Positions 33,576 to 42,635 of a stretch of DNA of 64,000 bases are shown piece by piece. The stretch lies in the NCBI GenBank assembly GCA_949289445.1, contig CASEOD010000044.1, positions 1 through 64,000 on the forward strand. Reading direction: 5' to 3'. Position 1 is the first letter of the stretch. The number at the start of each line of letters is the position of its first letter. This DNA is from an uncultured Eubacteriales bacterium (GTDB lineage: Bacteria > Bacillota > Clostridia > Peptostreptococcales > Anaerovoracaceae). A model generated the notes under the pieces. That model searched no databases, was not told the DNA's origin, and worked only from the letters and a program-made list of their open reading frames with translations. The translations under genes were made by a program, and so were the position numbers.

Positions 33576-35190
33576 GAGTTTTATCTGGGGAGGCAGTTCC
33601 GTGCTGGCTGTAATTGCGGCAGAGATCGCATGTTTTGCCATCTGTGCTCTCTGTCTGGCCTACAGTGTGAAATACAATGTGGGAGAGATCATGACCGACG
33701 GCAGCGGATACGAGTATTTTCAGACAGTAGAAGTGAAGGGACTGGATGAGGTGATCTCGACTGTCTGGATCATTGTCGTTTCTTCAGTCTTTGCTGCGCT
33801 GGTTTTTATCGTGATTTCACTGATAAAGACAGGCCGAAAAGACGATGGAGGGAGAATACTGCTGAACCGGTTCGATCGGATATTTACTGATCTGCAGGTG
33901 GCGGCACTGTTCATTATAGGTACCGGAATCGGGCTTCTGGCCATAGTACATGTTGACTGGCTGACATCGGGCAGCTGGTATAAGGAAAGCCTGCTGGCGC
34001 TGCTGAGTGAGAAACAGCTTGAAGATGCGGCAGCATGGTCAGGTCTGACCGCAGACAATAACGGATTTGAGCCAAGATGGCTGGAACTGCTCTTTATGCT
34101 GACGGGGAATCTGGTACTGATGGGACTGTTTCTCCTCATTGTCCAGTCTGTCGTAAAGAAACTGAAAGCGCATATGTTCTGGAAAAACACCATTGTGGGA
34201 AGGTTTCTCTGGTATCTGTATGAAGCTGCCAAAGACAGTGAGGGTGTCTTCCTGAAAGTGATGGGTGCCTGTGTGATCTGTGTTCTTCTGTCAGCAACCT
34301 GGTTCGGAATGATTCCGGTGTTCATCGCAATTTTCATCTTTGTACCCAAGTGGGTCAGAAAGTATCAGGCGGTCAAAGATGGTGTGGCAGAGATCAATGC
34401 GGGAAATCTGGATTACCAGATTCCTGTCGATGATCACGGCGAACTGGACAGGCTTGCGGAAAGTATCAATGAAATTTCTCAGGCAATGAATATCGCAGTA
34501 CAGAACGAACTGAAAAATCAGCGGATGAAGACTGATCTCATCTCTAATGTATCCCATGATTTGAGGACGCCTCTGACCTCTATGATATCCTATATAGATC
34601 TGCTGAAAACAGAAGGATTTGAAAGCGAAAATGCAGAAGAGTATCTGAAGATTATAGACGAAAAGACGCAGAGACTGAGGAAACTGACAGACGATCTCTT
34701 TGAGGCAGCCAAGGCTTCCAGTGGAAACATTCCGGTAGATCTGATCAGACTTGAGATGACCTCCATTGTAAATCAGGCGCTGGCGGAGATGGAGGAACGG
34801 CTGTCCGAAAAGAATCTGGATGTTATTTTTACAAACAGAGCGGAATCAGTGTATGTGATGGCTGACGGACAGCTGCTCTGGAGAGTCATTGAGAATCTGC
34901 TGACCAACGTGAGCAAATATGCTCTGCCCGGAAGCAGAGTCTACATGGATATTCTGGAGGAAAACGGAATGATCTGTCTGGATGTCAAGAATATATCAAA
35001 AGAACAGCTGAATATCAGCGCCGACGAGCTGATGGAACGTTTCAAACGGGGGGATGAATCCAGAAACACAGAGGGAAGCGGACTGGGACTCTCAATTGCA
35101 AAAGATTTGACAGGACTGATGAACGGCAGTTTCAGCATTGTCATAGACGGCGATCTGTTTAAGGCAAGCGTGGCACTGAAAAAAGCGTAG
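33550..35190 (+). CDS. Membrane sensor histidine kinase
   Basis: A 546-residue kinase, start TTG 33550 inside the response regulator gene. Five or so membrane helices (about 12-38, 72-95, 117-138, 178-203, 235-258) enclose a variable extracytoplasmic region. Then come HAMP (about 258-310), HisKA with His336 in NVSHDLRTPLTS, and HATPase (N box VIENLLTNVSKYA, G box EGSGLGLSIAKDL). The organisation with a long multi-helix input region resembles clostridial VanS-like kinases. It senses an envelope or membrane signal by inference. Confidence 0.9.
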   Translation: MDTKLRSYRSFIWGGSSVLAVIAAEIACFAICALCLAYSVKYNVGEIMTDGSGYEYFQTVEVKGLDEVISTVWIIVVSSVFAALVFIVISLIKTGRKDDGGRILLNRFDRIFTDLQVAALFIIGTGIGLLAIVHVDWLTSGSWYKESLLALLSEKQLEDAAAWSGLTADNNGFEPRWLELLFMLTGNLVLMGLFLLIVQSVVKKLKAHMFWKNTIVGRFLWYLYEAAKDSEGVFLKVMGACVICVLLSATWFGMIPVFIAIFIFVPKWVRKYQAVKDGVAEINAGNLDYQIPVDDHGELDRLAESINEISQAMNIAVQNELKNQRMKTDLISNVSHDLRTPLTSMISYIDLLKTEGFESENAEEYLKIIDEKTQRLRKLTDDLFEAAKASSGNIPVDLIRLEMTSIVNQALAEMEERLSEKNLDVIFTNRAESVYVMADGQLLWRVIENLLTNVSKYALPGSRVYMDILEENGMICLDVKNISKEQLNISADELMERFKRGDESRNTEGSGLGLSIAKDLTGLMNGSFSIVIDGDLFKASVALKKA

Positions 35191-35277
35191 AAAAAGTGCA
35201 GAAAAACCCGGCAGAGAACGGAAAGAAGCAAGAGGGAGACCGGAAGGATACAAAAGAAGAAGCATATATGGCTGCAG

Positions 35278-35308
35278 TCCTCAGCCTTTCCCGCCGGAAG
35301 GCTGAGGA
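35278..35308. terminator. Hairpin after the two-component system
   Basis: TCCTCAGCCTT (35278-35288) and AAGGCTGAGGA (35298-35308) form an 11-bp perfect stem with a 9-base loop. No T-run follows, so it may be a weak or factor-dependent terminator. Confidence 0.45.
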
Positions 35309-35340
35309 GATCTGCAGGTAAAAGATCTTCACAATTTGAT

Positions 35341-35389
35341 CACTATACTAATTGGAATAAATGTTATATAATTAGTATAGTGAATTTTT
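35341..35389 (+). promoter_or_regulatory. 13-bp inverted repeat upstream of the YhaM operon
   Basis: CACTATACTAATT (35341-35353) is perfectly inverted at AATTAGTATAGTG (35370-35382), followed by AATTTTTTT. A TATAAT (35367-35372) lies partly inside the right arm. It could be an operator over the operon promoter, or an AT-rich terminator for upstream readthrough. Confidence 0.4.
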
Positions 35390-35405
35390 TTATGGAGACG
35401 ATGGA

Positions 35406-36404
35406 ATGAAACAATATTATGCGGCAGATTTGAAAAGTCAGACTGAGGTCACTGACTTTTTTATGGTAAAGAGTGCGGGCATCAAGCTCGGTTCCAACAA
35501 AAAACAGTATTTTGACGTGCTGCTGGGAGACAGAAGCGGTGAAGTGAATTCAAAGAAATGGGATATTGCCGAGGCTGAACTTCCGCTGCTGTCACAGATT
35601 AAAGAAGGAGACATCATCAAAGTCAGAGCCCAGGTGACAGACTGGCAGGGTCAGACACAGCTGCGCATCGGAAGAATCCGCATGAGCAACCAGGAGGACG
35701 ATCTGGATATTTCCGATTTTATTAAAGCGGCGCCGGAATCTTCCGAGTCCATGTACCGGTTTATTTATCAGACTGCAGAGGACATGCAGGATCAGGATCT
35801 TCGAAGGCTCTGCACAAAGATTCTGGAAGAGAACAGAGACAGACTGATGTATTATCCGGCAGCATCGAGAAATCATCATGCAGAGTACGGCGGACTGCTG
35901 TATCATGTAAAAAGAATGCTGATGACCGGACTTCGGGTCTGTGAAGTTTATACCGCTCTTGACAGAGATCTGGTGGCGGCAGGAGTGATTCTTCACGATA
36001 TGGAGAAACTCAATGAGATTCTCTCCAATGAATACGGAGTTTCACCGGGTTATTCCTTTGAAGGACAGATGCTCGGTCATATCGTACAGGGCATCAAGAT
36101 GCTGGATCGGGTCTGCGGTGAACTTGAAATTCCCCGCGAGAAGACGCTGCTGCTGGAGCATATGATTTTGTCTCACCACTATGAACCGGAGTTTGGAAGT
36201 CCGAAAAAGCCCATGTTTCCGGAGGCAGAGGTACTGCATTATCTGGATATTCTGGATGCCAGAATGTTTGATATGGAAGATGCCTTAAACGGCGTGGAGG
36301 CGGGTGAGTTCTCCGACAGAGTATGGACGCTGGACAACAGAAGAATTTATAAGCCGTCTTACCAATCTGAAGAAAATGGAGGAACCGGAAATGATAAAAT
36401 TTGA
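35406..36404 (+). CDS. yhaM: YhaM-family 3'-5' exoribonuclease
   Basis: A 332-residue nuclease with an N-terminal OB-fold (about 12-95, VLLGDRSGEVNSKKW) and an HD-type metal site (NHHAEYGGLLYHVKRM, VILHDMEKLNE, MILSHHYEPEFGSP). YhaM trims RNA 3' ends (and DNA) in Firmicutes. The N-terminal MKQYYAADL and overall length match the family. The gene overlaps the next one by 14 bp and starts an operon that continues through the nucleotidyltransferase-like gene, recD2 and comF, a nucleic-acid-processing group. Confidence 0.9.
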   Translation: MKQYYAADLKSQTEVTDFFMVKSAGIKLGSNKKQYFDVLLGDRSGEVNSKKWDIAEAELPLLSQIKEGDIIKVRAQVTDWQGQTQLRIGRIRMSNQEDDLDISDFIKAAPESSESMYRFIYQTAEDMQDQDLRRLCTKILEENRDRLMYYPAASRNHHAEYGGLLYHVKRMLMTGLRVCEVYTALDRDLVAAGVILHDMEKLNEILSNEYGVSPGYSFEGQMLGHIVQGIKMLDRVCGELEIPREKTLLLEHMILSHHYEPEFGSPKKPMFPEAEVLHYLDILDARMFDMEDALNGVEAGEFSDRVWTLDNRRIYKPSYQSEENGGTGNDKI

Positions 36405-37677
36405 CAAAGATGTTCTGGGGGTTTTGAAAACGCTGGAAAAAGAAGGATTCGAGACTTATGCGGCAGGGGAGTGTGTCAGAACGGTAATCATGGGAGAACA
36501 GACCTATGACTGGGATCTGATTACTCGTGCAGGGCTTTCCGATCTGGAGCGGCTGTTTCCTGACGGAAAAATTATCGGCAGAAAACAGCAGGCTCTCCGT
36601 CTGGATTTTACTTATGAAGTTCCCGGCGAGGATGAAGACGAACCTGCGGTGCTTGAAGGCAGTATCGTGGATGTGAAACCTTTTGAGGGGGATCTGGACA
36701 CGGTGCTGGCAGAAAACATCTTTACTCTTGATGCCATGGCCGACAATCCGGACAGGGGGTTTGCAGATCCTTTCGGAGGACGAGAAGACATCAAGGCAAA
36801 ACTGGTTCGGACCACCGGAGACGCCGACGAGATTTTTAAAAAGAAACCTGAAGCCATGATGGCCGCTGTCAGAATCGCGGCAGAGACCGGTTTCGATCTC
36901 CACAAATCAGTGTTTGATGCCATGGATAACTGGCGACTGCTCCTTAAGAAGACGGAAACAGAGGGACCTAAAACGGTCAGGACGGAACTGGAACGGATTC
37001 TGACCTCAGATCATGCCGGAAAAGGTCTGAAAATGCTGGCAGGAACGGGACTTATCGCAGTTGTTCTCGGGGAAGAGACTGCGCGAAAAATGTCCATGTC
37101 GGATACTCGTTCTTTTAATACCCTTTGTGACAATATTGACAAGACCAGACCGGTCAGAGAAAGAAGACTGGGGCTGCTCTACACTGCCATTGCGAAAAAA
37201 CGGGCTCTGCCCGCCATCGACAGAATGGAGTTTGATGAAAAGACCAGAACGCATCTTATCGACGGAGTGGAAAAAATCATCGATATCAATTTCCTGAATA
37301 CGGATAAAGAGTTTAAACGTTTTCTCCACAAGATGGGAAAAGAACGGTACATGTATCTCCATAATCTCGGAAAGGCGGTGAGAATCGTCTATGATCAGCC
37401 TACCATGAAGGTGGAGTCCAGAAACTATATGCTTGGCAAGATTACCGGCGGCAGGGAACCTGTTTTTGCTGAGGATCTGGTCATCGATGCCAACGATCTG
37501 CTGGAAGCGGGAATTGTCGAGACGCCGGAACAGGCTGAAGAAGTGCTGAATCTGGTAGTGGCACTGGTACACAAGAATCCGAAGAACAATCACAGGGACG
37601 TATTACTTAAGTATTCGAAAAAATATGCCAGAAACAAGCTGGCGGCAAAACTCAGATATGTAAACTGGGTAAGATAG
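36391..37677 (+). CDS. CCA-adding enzyme/poly(A) polymerase relative with altered catalytic motifs
   Basis: 428 residues from ATG 36391 (GGAGG 8 bases upstream). The overall plan of class II tRNA nucleotidyltransferases is kept: an N-terminal head with DWDLITRAG, the block ADPFGGREDIKAKLVRTTG, and a helical C-terminal body with FKKKPEAMMAAVRIAAETGF. The key positions differ: the GG-x-VRD motif reads AGECVRTVIMG, and the RRDF nucleotide-binding motif reads AENIF. One Asp pair (DWD) remains. The protein may have another substrate, or be inactive as a CCA enzyme. It is sandwiched between YhaM and RecD2 genes. Confidence 0.8.
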   Translation: MIKFDKDVLGVLKTLEKEGFETYAAGECVRTVIMGEQTYDWDLITRAGLSDLERLFPDGKIIGRKQQALRLDFTYEVPGEDEDEPAVLEGSIVDVKPFEGDLDTVLAENIFTLDAMADNPDRGFADPFGGREDIKAKLVRTTGDADEIFKKKPEAMMAAVRIAAETGFDLHKSVFDAMDNWRLLLKKTETEGPKTVRTELERILTSDHAGKGLKMLAGTGLIAVVLGEETARKMSMSDTRSFNTLCDNIDKTRPVRERRLGLLYTAIAKKRALPAIDRMEFDEKTRTHLIDGVEKIIDINFLNTDKEFKRFLHKMGKERYMYLHNLGKAVRIVYDQPTMKVESRNYMLGKITGGREPVFAEDLVIDANDLLEAGIVETPEQAEEVLNLVVALVHKNPKNNHRDVLLKYSKKYARNKLAAKLRYVNWVR

Positions 37678-37688
37678 GTTCATCAGAT

Positions 37689-39905
37689 ATGGAAGAAAAA
37701 CAGGGGATTATCGCTGAGATCATCTTTCACAACGAGGATAACGGATATACTATTGCGGTGATGGAGACCGAGGACGAATATTTTACAGCAGTCGGATATC
37801 TTCCTTCCTGCATTAAGGGAGCCCGGTACAAGCTGCGGGGCTCTTTTAAAGTACATCCGTCTTACGGAGAACAGTTTTCTTTTACAGAGTTTGAGGAGAT
37901 GCTGCCTACAGAAACGGCCGGTATCGAGGCATTTCTTGCGTCGGGTGTGATAAAAGGAATCGGCCCGAAAACTGCTTCTGCCATTGTGGAGGGATTCGGC
38001 AGTGATACCTTGCGGATTATGGAAGAGGAACCGGAAAAGCTGTCACAGATCAGCGGAATCGGTGCAAAGAAAGCGGAGGCGATCGCAGAGTCCTTTGCCG
38101 CACACAGAGAGTTTGCCAATGTGTCCATGGAATTTCAGAAACTGGGAGTTTCCACGGAGTATGCATTGAAACTGTATAAGATTTACGGGACTGAAGCTGT
38201 TGAACTGATCTGTGAAAATCCTTACAGACTGGTAGAGGAAGTAAGTGGTATCGGTTTTCGGAAAGCGGACGGTATTGCCATGAAAATGGGAATTGAAAAA
38301 GAAAGTCCTTTCCGAATAAAGAGCGGTATAATATACGGCCTGAATTATTATGCGGGAGAAGGAAACACCTGTATGCCGGTGACAGAGCTCTGCGAGAAGG
38401 TGGGACAGCTTCTGGATGTATCGAGAGACATGGTCTATGACACTATGGTGGAACTGGCCTTTGACGGAGCGGTTCAGATGGATACCCTGCAGGGACAGAC
38501 TGTGGTGTATCTGTACCCCTATTATCTGGCTGAACAGAAAGTCTGCCGGAGTATTGCGGCAGTTTCGGGAGCACCTCTGAAACCTCTGTCGGTGGATATA
38601 GACAGTATGATAAAGATGACGCAGGCGAAAAGCGGCATTGAGCTTTCCCCACAGCAGATTTATGCGGTTAAGAGCTCACTCACCAGCGGACTGTCAGTGA
38701 TTACAGGAGGACCGGGTACAGGGAAAACCACTATTATCAACACGCTGATCAATATTTTTGAACAGAGCAGCTTCAAAGTTGCCATTGCTGCCCCGACGGG
38801 AAGAGCCGCCAAAAGAATTACGGAAACCAGCGGTCATTACGCCTCCACGGTACACCGTCTTCTGGAATATTCTCACAGTCCGGGCGATGATTCCATGCGG
38901 TTTGGGAAAAACAGTGAGGACCCGCTGAAATATGATGTAGTCATTGTTGATGAAGCTTCCATGATCGATTTGATGCTGATGCAGGGACTAATGGAAGCAA
39001 TCAGGCCGGGAACACGTCTGATTATGGTCGGAGACTATGATCAGCTGCCCTCAGTGGGAGCCGGAAATGTGCTTCGTGATATTATCGAAAGTGAATATGT
39101 CCATACGGTTATGCTGAAAGAAATCTTTCGACAGGCGCAGGAAAGCATGATCGTCGTCAATGCGCACAGAATCAACCAGGGGGAATATCCGTTTCTGAAC
39201 AGCCGGGACAAGGATTTTTTCTTCATGGAACGATCCTCTGAGACACAGATGGTTGAACTGATGCTTCAGCTCATCACAAAGAGACTTCCGGACTACTACG
39301 ACGGAATTGTGCCGGTCAGGGATATTCAGCTGCTGACTCCCGTCCGCAAGGGAAATCTGGGAAGCATGGCGCTTAATAAGATTCTTCAGCAGGCACTGAA
39401 TCCGCCCAGAGAGGATCTGGCGGAAAAAAAATCGGGAGACAGAGTCTTTCGTGAAAACGACAAGGTCATGCAGATCAGAAACAATTACGAACTGGGCTGG
39501 AAAAAACGCAGGGATTTTTCGGAAGGCCAGGGAGTTTTTAACGGAGATGTGGGCTTCATCGAAAAGATTGACAAAGAGTACGGCCAAATGACAGTTATCT
39601 TTGACGAGGATAAGTACGCCACTTACGATTTTTCTCAGCTTGACGAACTGGAGCATGCTTATGCCATCACAGTGCATAAGAGTCAGGGTAGTGAGTTTCC
39701 GGTTGTGGTCATGCCCGTTTCCTGGTTTCCTCCGGTGCTTGCAACCAGAAATCTTCTCTATACAGCAGTGACACGGGGAAAAAAAGTTGTGGTCCTTGTG
39801 GGTTCCCAGCAGAAAATGAATGCGATGATTGACAACAATCGCATTAAGCTCAGGTATTCCGGACTCAAATACAGACTGCAGGAGCTGATGGAGGTGACCG
39901 GATGA
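37689..39905 (+). CDS. recD2: RecD2-type ATP-dependent DNA helicase
   Basis: A 738-residue 5'-3' superfamily 1 helicase without RecB or RecC partners. The N-terminal OB and tandem HhH segments (GIGPKTASAIV, ISGIGAKKAEA, VSGIGFRKADG) are typical of RecD2. Walker A is GGPGTGKT (340-347), Walker B is VIVDEASMIDL, motif III is GDYDQLPSVGAGN, and motif VI is AITVHKSQGSEFPVV, then LYTAVTRGKK. Complete. It is in one operon with yhaM and comF; its stop overlaps comF by 4 bp. Confidence 0.94.
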   Translation: MEEKQGIIAEIIFHNEDNGYTIAVMETEDEYFTAVGYLPSCIKGARYKLRGSFKVHPSYGEQFSFTEFEEMLPTETAGIEAFLASGVIKGIGPKTASAIVEGFGSDTLRIMEEEPEKLSQISGIGAKKAEAIAESFAAHREFANVSMEFQKLGVSTEYALKLYKIYGTEAVELICENPYRLVEEVSGIGFRKADGIAMKMGIEKESPFRIKSGIIYGLNYYAGEGNTCMPVTELCEKVGQLLDVSRDMVYDTMVELAFDGAVQMDTLQGQTVVYLYPYYLAEQKVCRSIAAVSGAPLKPLSVDIDSMIKMTQAKSGIELSPQQIYAVKSSLTSGLSVITGGPGTGKTTIINTLINIFEQSSFKVAIAAPTGRAAKRITETSGHYASTVHRLLEYSHSPGDDSMRFGKNSEDPLKYDVVIVDEASMIDLMLMQGLMEAIRPGTRLIMVGDYDQLPSVGAGNVLRDIIESEYVHTVMLKEIFRQAQESMIVVNAHRINQGEYPFLNSRDKDFFFMERSSETQMVELMLQLITKRLPDYYDGIVPVRDIQLLTPVRKGNLGSMALNKILQQALNPPREDLAEKKSGDRVFRENDKVMQIRNNYELGWKKRRDFSEGQGVFNGDVGFIEKIDKEYGQMTVIFDEDKYATYDFSQLDELEHAYAITVHKSQGSEFPVVVMPVSWFPPVLATRNLLYTAVTRGKKVVVLVGSQQKMNAMIDNNRIKLRYSGLKYRLQELMEVTG

Positions 39906-40594
39906 GTGAAAACGGAAGAACTCTGATTGCAAAGTGGTTTTCCGCCCTGACGGAGCGCGGACTTGATCTGCTGTATCCCCCTGCACTGTACTGTATCTGC
40001 TGTGGTAATCTGATTGATGAAACCAGAACCTATCATCTGTGCGATCACTGCATTTCCCATATCAGATGGGATACGGGAGACGTACGGGTGCTGAACGGGA
40101 TTAAGACTCTGCGCTGTGCGGAATACGGTCTGTATGCAAGAACGCTGATTTTTGCATTGAAATATAACGGAAAAACCTATATTGCCCGAGATCTGGCAGA
40201 AATAATGGCAGATCGGCTGGCAATGGCAGGACCGGACTTTGACGTGATCGTCCCGGTTCCGCTTTTTTCCCGAAAAGAAAAGAAAAGAGGATTCAATCAG
40301 GCTGCTCTGATAGGTGATTGTCTGGGAAAGCTGACCGGCAGGCCGTGTATTTCCCGCGGACTTCTCAGAACCGAGGACACCAGACCTATGCGGGGACTCA
40401 GCCCTATGGAAAGAAAGATCAATGTAAAAGGCAAGTTTGCGGTAAATAAAAAATATGTTACTCTGCTGGAAGGACAGAGGATTCTTCTTCTGGATGATTT
40501 TTTCACCACCGGAAGCACCGCCGGGCAGTGCATCAGCGCACTGGAGGAAGTCCGGCCGGCAGATGTTCATCTGCTGGCTTTTGCAGCAAGATAA
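39902..40594 (+). CDS. comF: ComF family phosphoribosyltransferase-like protein
   Basis: A 230-residue ComFC-type protein. Zinc ligands Cys31-x2-Cys34 and Cys47-x2-Cys50 are followed by FALKYNGKTYIARDLA, VPVPLFSRKEKKRGFNQA and the PRPP-binding loop ILLLDDFFTTGSTAGQ. ComFC is needed for late steps of DNA uptake in transformable bacteria. It is translated from ATG 39902, overlapping recD2 by 4 bp. Its stop (40592-40594) abuts the raiA RNA stem, so any promoter for that RNA must lie inside this gene or upstream. Confidence 0.9.
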   Translation: MSENGRTLIAKWFSALTERGLDLLYPPALYCICCGNLIDETRTYHLCDHCISHIRWDTGDVRVLNGIKTLRCAEYGLYARTLIFALKYNGKTYIARDLAEIMADRLAMAGPDFDVIVPVPLFSRKEKKRGFNQAALIGDCLGKLTGRPCISRGLLRTEDTRPMRGLSPMERKINVKGKFAVNKKYVTLLEGQRILLLDDFFTTGSTAGQCISALEEVRPADVHLLAFAAR

Positions 40595-40787
40595 AGGACG
40601 GTATGACAGTTGTCCGGGTCTGTGGTTGAAAATCCAAGCCAGTTACGGGCAAAGGGATCCACGTAAGCTGAACCGCAAGGCGGCAGTGATCATGGCGTAG
40701 CTTAGAAGTAAGTCCTCGGGAAAATCCCGGTAAAGGCAAGTGTGGGGGCAAAGACCAGGTCAGCCGGACAACTGTCATACCGTCTTT
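40594..40787 (+). ncRNA. raiA RNA motif
   Basis: A structured RNA of about 190 nt upstream of the hibernation factor gene. Its outer helix is a perfect 21-bp pairing of 40597-40617 with 40764-40784, extended by three pairs and ending in TTTGTTTT. Between the arms lie conserved-looking purine-rich tracts (GGGCAAAGGGATCC, AACCGCAAGGCGG, TGGGGGCAAAGACC). Position, length and the long closing stem match the raiA motif, a widespread ncRNA of Firmicutes and Actinobacteria, reported to affect sporulation and aggregation in Clostridium (from memory). It begins at the comF stop codon. Confidence 0.85.
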
Positions 40788-40830
40788 GTTTTGCAGTATG
40801 GGCGTTTTGTGAAACCGCCATAAAATATCA

Positions 40831-40858
40831 CTGAAAATACATAAAATAACTGTATGAT
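40831..40858 (+). promoter_or_regulatory. Possible promoter of hpf
   Basis: CTGAAA (40831-40836), a 16-base spacer and TATGAT (40853-40858), in the spacer between the raiA RNA and hpf. A TACAAT at 40876-40881 is an alternative -10 without a good -35. Confidence 0.35.
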
Positions 40859-40959
40859 TTTTCAGATAAATATGTTACAATAGAATCAAACAAAATAATC
40901 TTGAGGCCGGAAGAGAAAATCGGCGCTTCAGCCTTAAGATCGGCTAAGGAGGTCATCAA

Positions 40960-41487
40960 ATGAAGGTAATCATCACAGGTAAGAATTTTAATACTTACAA
41001 GCATTTACAGGACACAATGGAGAAGAAATTCGACAAACTGGGAAAGTATTTTTCAGATGATATTACTGTAAATGCGGTATTATCTCAGGAGAGAGGCAAA
41101 GACAAGATTGAGGTGACAATTAACGCCAAAGGAGCTGTTTTCAGGGCAGAGGAAGTTGTGGCAGACATCTATGAGGGTATTGACAGGGTTGTGGATAAGC
41201 TGTCCAGTCAGATGGCCAGATTCAAAGGAAAGCTGCAGAAAAGATATAACGATAACAAAGCGCTGAAATTTGAATATCTGCCGCAGATGGAGGAAGAAAT
41301 TGAAGAGGTCAAGGTGGTAAGAACCAAGAAATTCGAACTGACTCCGATGACTGTAGAAGAAGCGATTCTGGAAATGGAGATGCTGCAGCATAATTTCTTC
41401 GTTTTCCTGGATATGGAAACCGACAGCGTCAATGTGGTATACAGCAGAAAGGACGGAAACTACGGAGTATTGGAAACAACATATTGA
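40960..41487 (+). CDS. hpf: Long-form ribosome hibernation promoting factor
   Basis: A 175-residue protein that binds the 30S subunit and dimerises ribosomes to 100S in stationary phase. The N-terminal S30AE domain (MKVIITGKNFNTYKHLQDT, beta-alpha-beta) spans 1-100. The C-terminal dimerisation domain (about 118-175) has RTKKFELTPMTVEEAILEME and HNFFVFLDMETDSVNVVYSR. AAGGAGG precedes the ATG. Located after the raiA RNA, as in many Firmicutes. Confidence 0.95.
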   Translation: MKVIITGKNFNTYKHLQDTMEKKFDKLGKYFSDDITVNAVLSQERGKDKIEVTINAKGAVFRAEEVVADIYEGIDRVVDKLSSQMARFKGKLQKRYNDNKALKFEYLPQMEEEIEEVKVVRTKKFELTPMTVEEAILEMEMLQHNFFVFLDMETDSVNVVYSRKDGNYGVLETTY

Positions 41488-41544
41488 TTAGACAATAACA
41501 GCTGTCTTTCGGCAGCATGTATATAGTTGTATCGATTATTTTAC

Positions 41545-41580
41545 AGAAACGGCACAGCCTTACGGCTATGCCGTTTCTTT
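41545..41580 (+). terminator. hpf terminator
   Basis: AGAAACGGCA-C-AGCC pairs with GGCT-A-TGCCGTTTCT (one mismatch), loop TTAC, then TTTCTTT. Confidence 0.8.
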
Positions 41581-41700
41581 GGTATGGGCAGGCGGCCGCA
41601 CAGTTCTGACATCTCTTCCTCCGTGTTTTTTTACCTGTTCAGAGCGCGTAAATCTTAAACATTTTGCAGAGGATTCGACAGGATTTCATTTCCATTTCCC

Positions 41701-41729
41701 TTGAATTTTTCGGTTTTTTACGGTAAAAT
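41701..41729 (+). promoter_or_regulatory. Promoter of the cdaA-glmS operon
   Basis: TTGAAT (41701-41706), a 17-base spacer and TAAAAT (41724-41729), about 30 bases upstream of the cdaA start. Confidence 0.6.
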
Positions 41730-41759
41730 TATTATGAGTTACGGATAAGGGGAACAAGT

Positions 41760-42635
41760 ATGAAAAACTTTTTTGAGAACATTGCTTCGAGCATCGGATT
41801 CAACGATGTTTTAGATATTTTAATTGTCGCATTTATTGTCTATAAAGTGCTTGGCTTTATCAGGGATACAAGGGCGCAGCAGCTTGTAAAGGGCCTTCTG
41901 GTTTTGGTCGCCACCTTTTTCCTTTCGGATATTCTCAATCTGTATGCATTGAACTGGATACTTCGAGGTACCATGACCATGGGTATCATTGCTCTGGTTG
42001 TGGTTTTTCAGCCTGAACTGCGCCGCGGTCTTGAGTATGTGGGCAGGAGTAAAATCGTAAAAGCGCCTTTCGGCCAGATGGACAAAGAGAAGGCAAAGGC
42101 TCTCACCGATGAATTTGTCAAGGCAGTGGATGAATTTTCCGCAAGCAAAACCGGAGCGCTGATTATTCTTGAAAGAGAAACAGCTCTGGCTGATATTGCA
42201 GAATCGGGAACAGAACTGAATGCAGATATATCTGCTCAGCTTCTGGGCAATATATTCTATGAGGGAGCCCCGCTGCATGACGGAGCGGCCATCATCAGAG
42301 GAGATAAAATTTTTGCGGCAGGCTGCGTGCTTCCGCTGACACAGAATAAAAATCTTAACAAGAGTCTTGGAACCCGCCACAGGGCAGGCATCGGAATCAC
42401 AGAGAACTCCGATGCAATTGCACTGATTGTCAGTGAAGAAACGGGGATTATCTCCATGGCCATTGACGGAAAACTTACCCGTTTTCTCGATGTAAAAACT
42501 GTGGAGAAAACGCTGCTGAATCTGTATCTGACAGGAGAAGAAAACCGGCAGGCAGGAACACTGGGAAAAATCAGACACAGGCTGGGCGGAAAAAACGAAG
42601 GAAAGAACACAGGGGGCAGGAATTATGTTAAGTAA
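41760..42635 (+). CDS. cdaA: Diadenylate cyclase CdaA
   Basis: Makes c-di-AMP from two ATP. 291 residues with three N-terminal membrane helices (about 18-34, 43-60, 67-85) and a cytoplasmic DAC domain. Catalytic motifs DGA (174-176, in PLHDGAAII) and RHR (206-208, in GTRHRAGIG) are intact. c-di-AMP controls potassium and osmolyte balance and wall turgor. It overlaps cdaR by 11 bp in the conserved cdaA-cdaR-glmM arrangement. Confidence 0.95.
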   Translation: MKNFFENIASSIGFNDVLDILIVAFIVYKVLGFIRDTRAQQLVKGLLVLVATFFLSDILNLYALNWILRGTMTMGIIALVVVFQPELRRGLEYVGRSKIVKAPFGQMDKEKAKALTDEFVKAVDEFSASKTGALIILERETALADIAESGTELNADISAQLLGNIFYEGAPLHDGAAIIRGDKIFAAGCVLPLTQNKNLNKSLGTRHRAGIGITENSDAIALIVSEETGIISMAIDGKLTRFLDVKTVEKTLLNLYLTGEENRQAGTLGKIRHRLGGKNEGKNTGGRNYVK

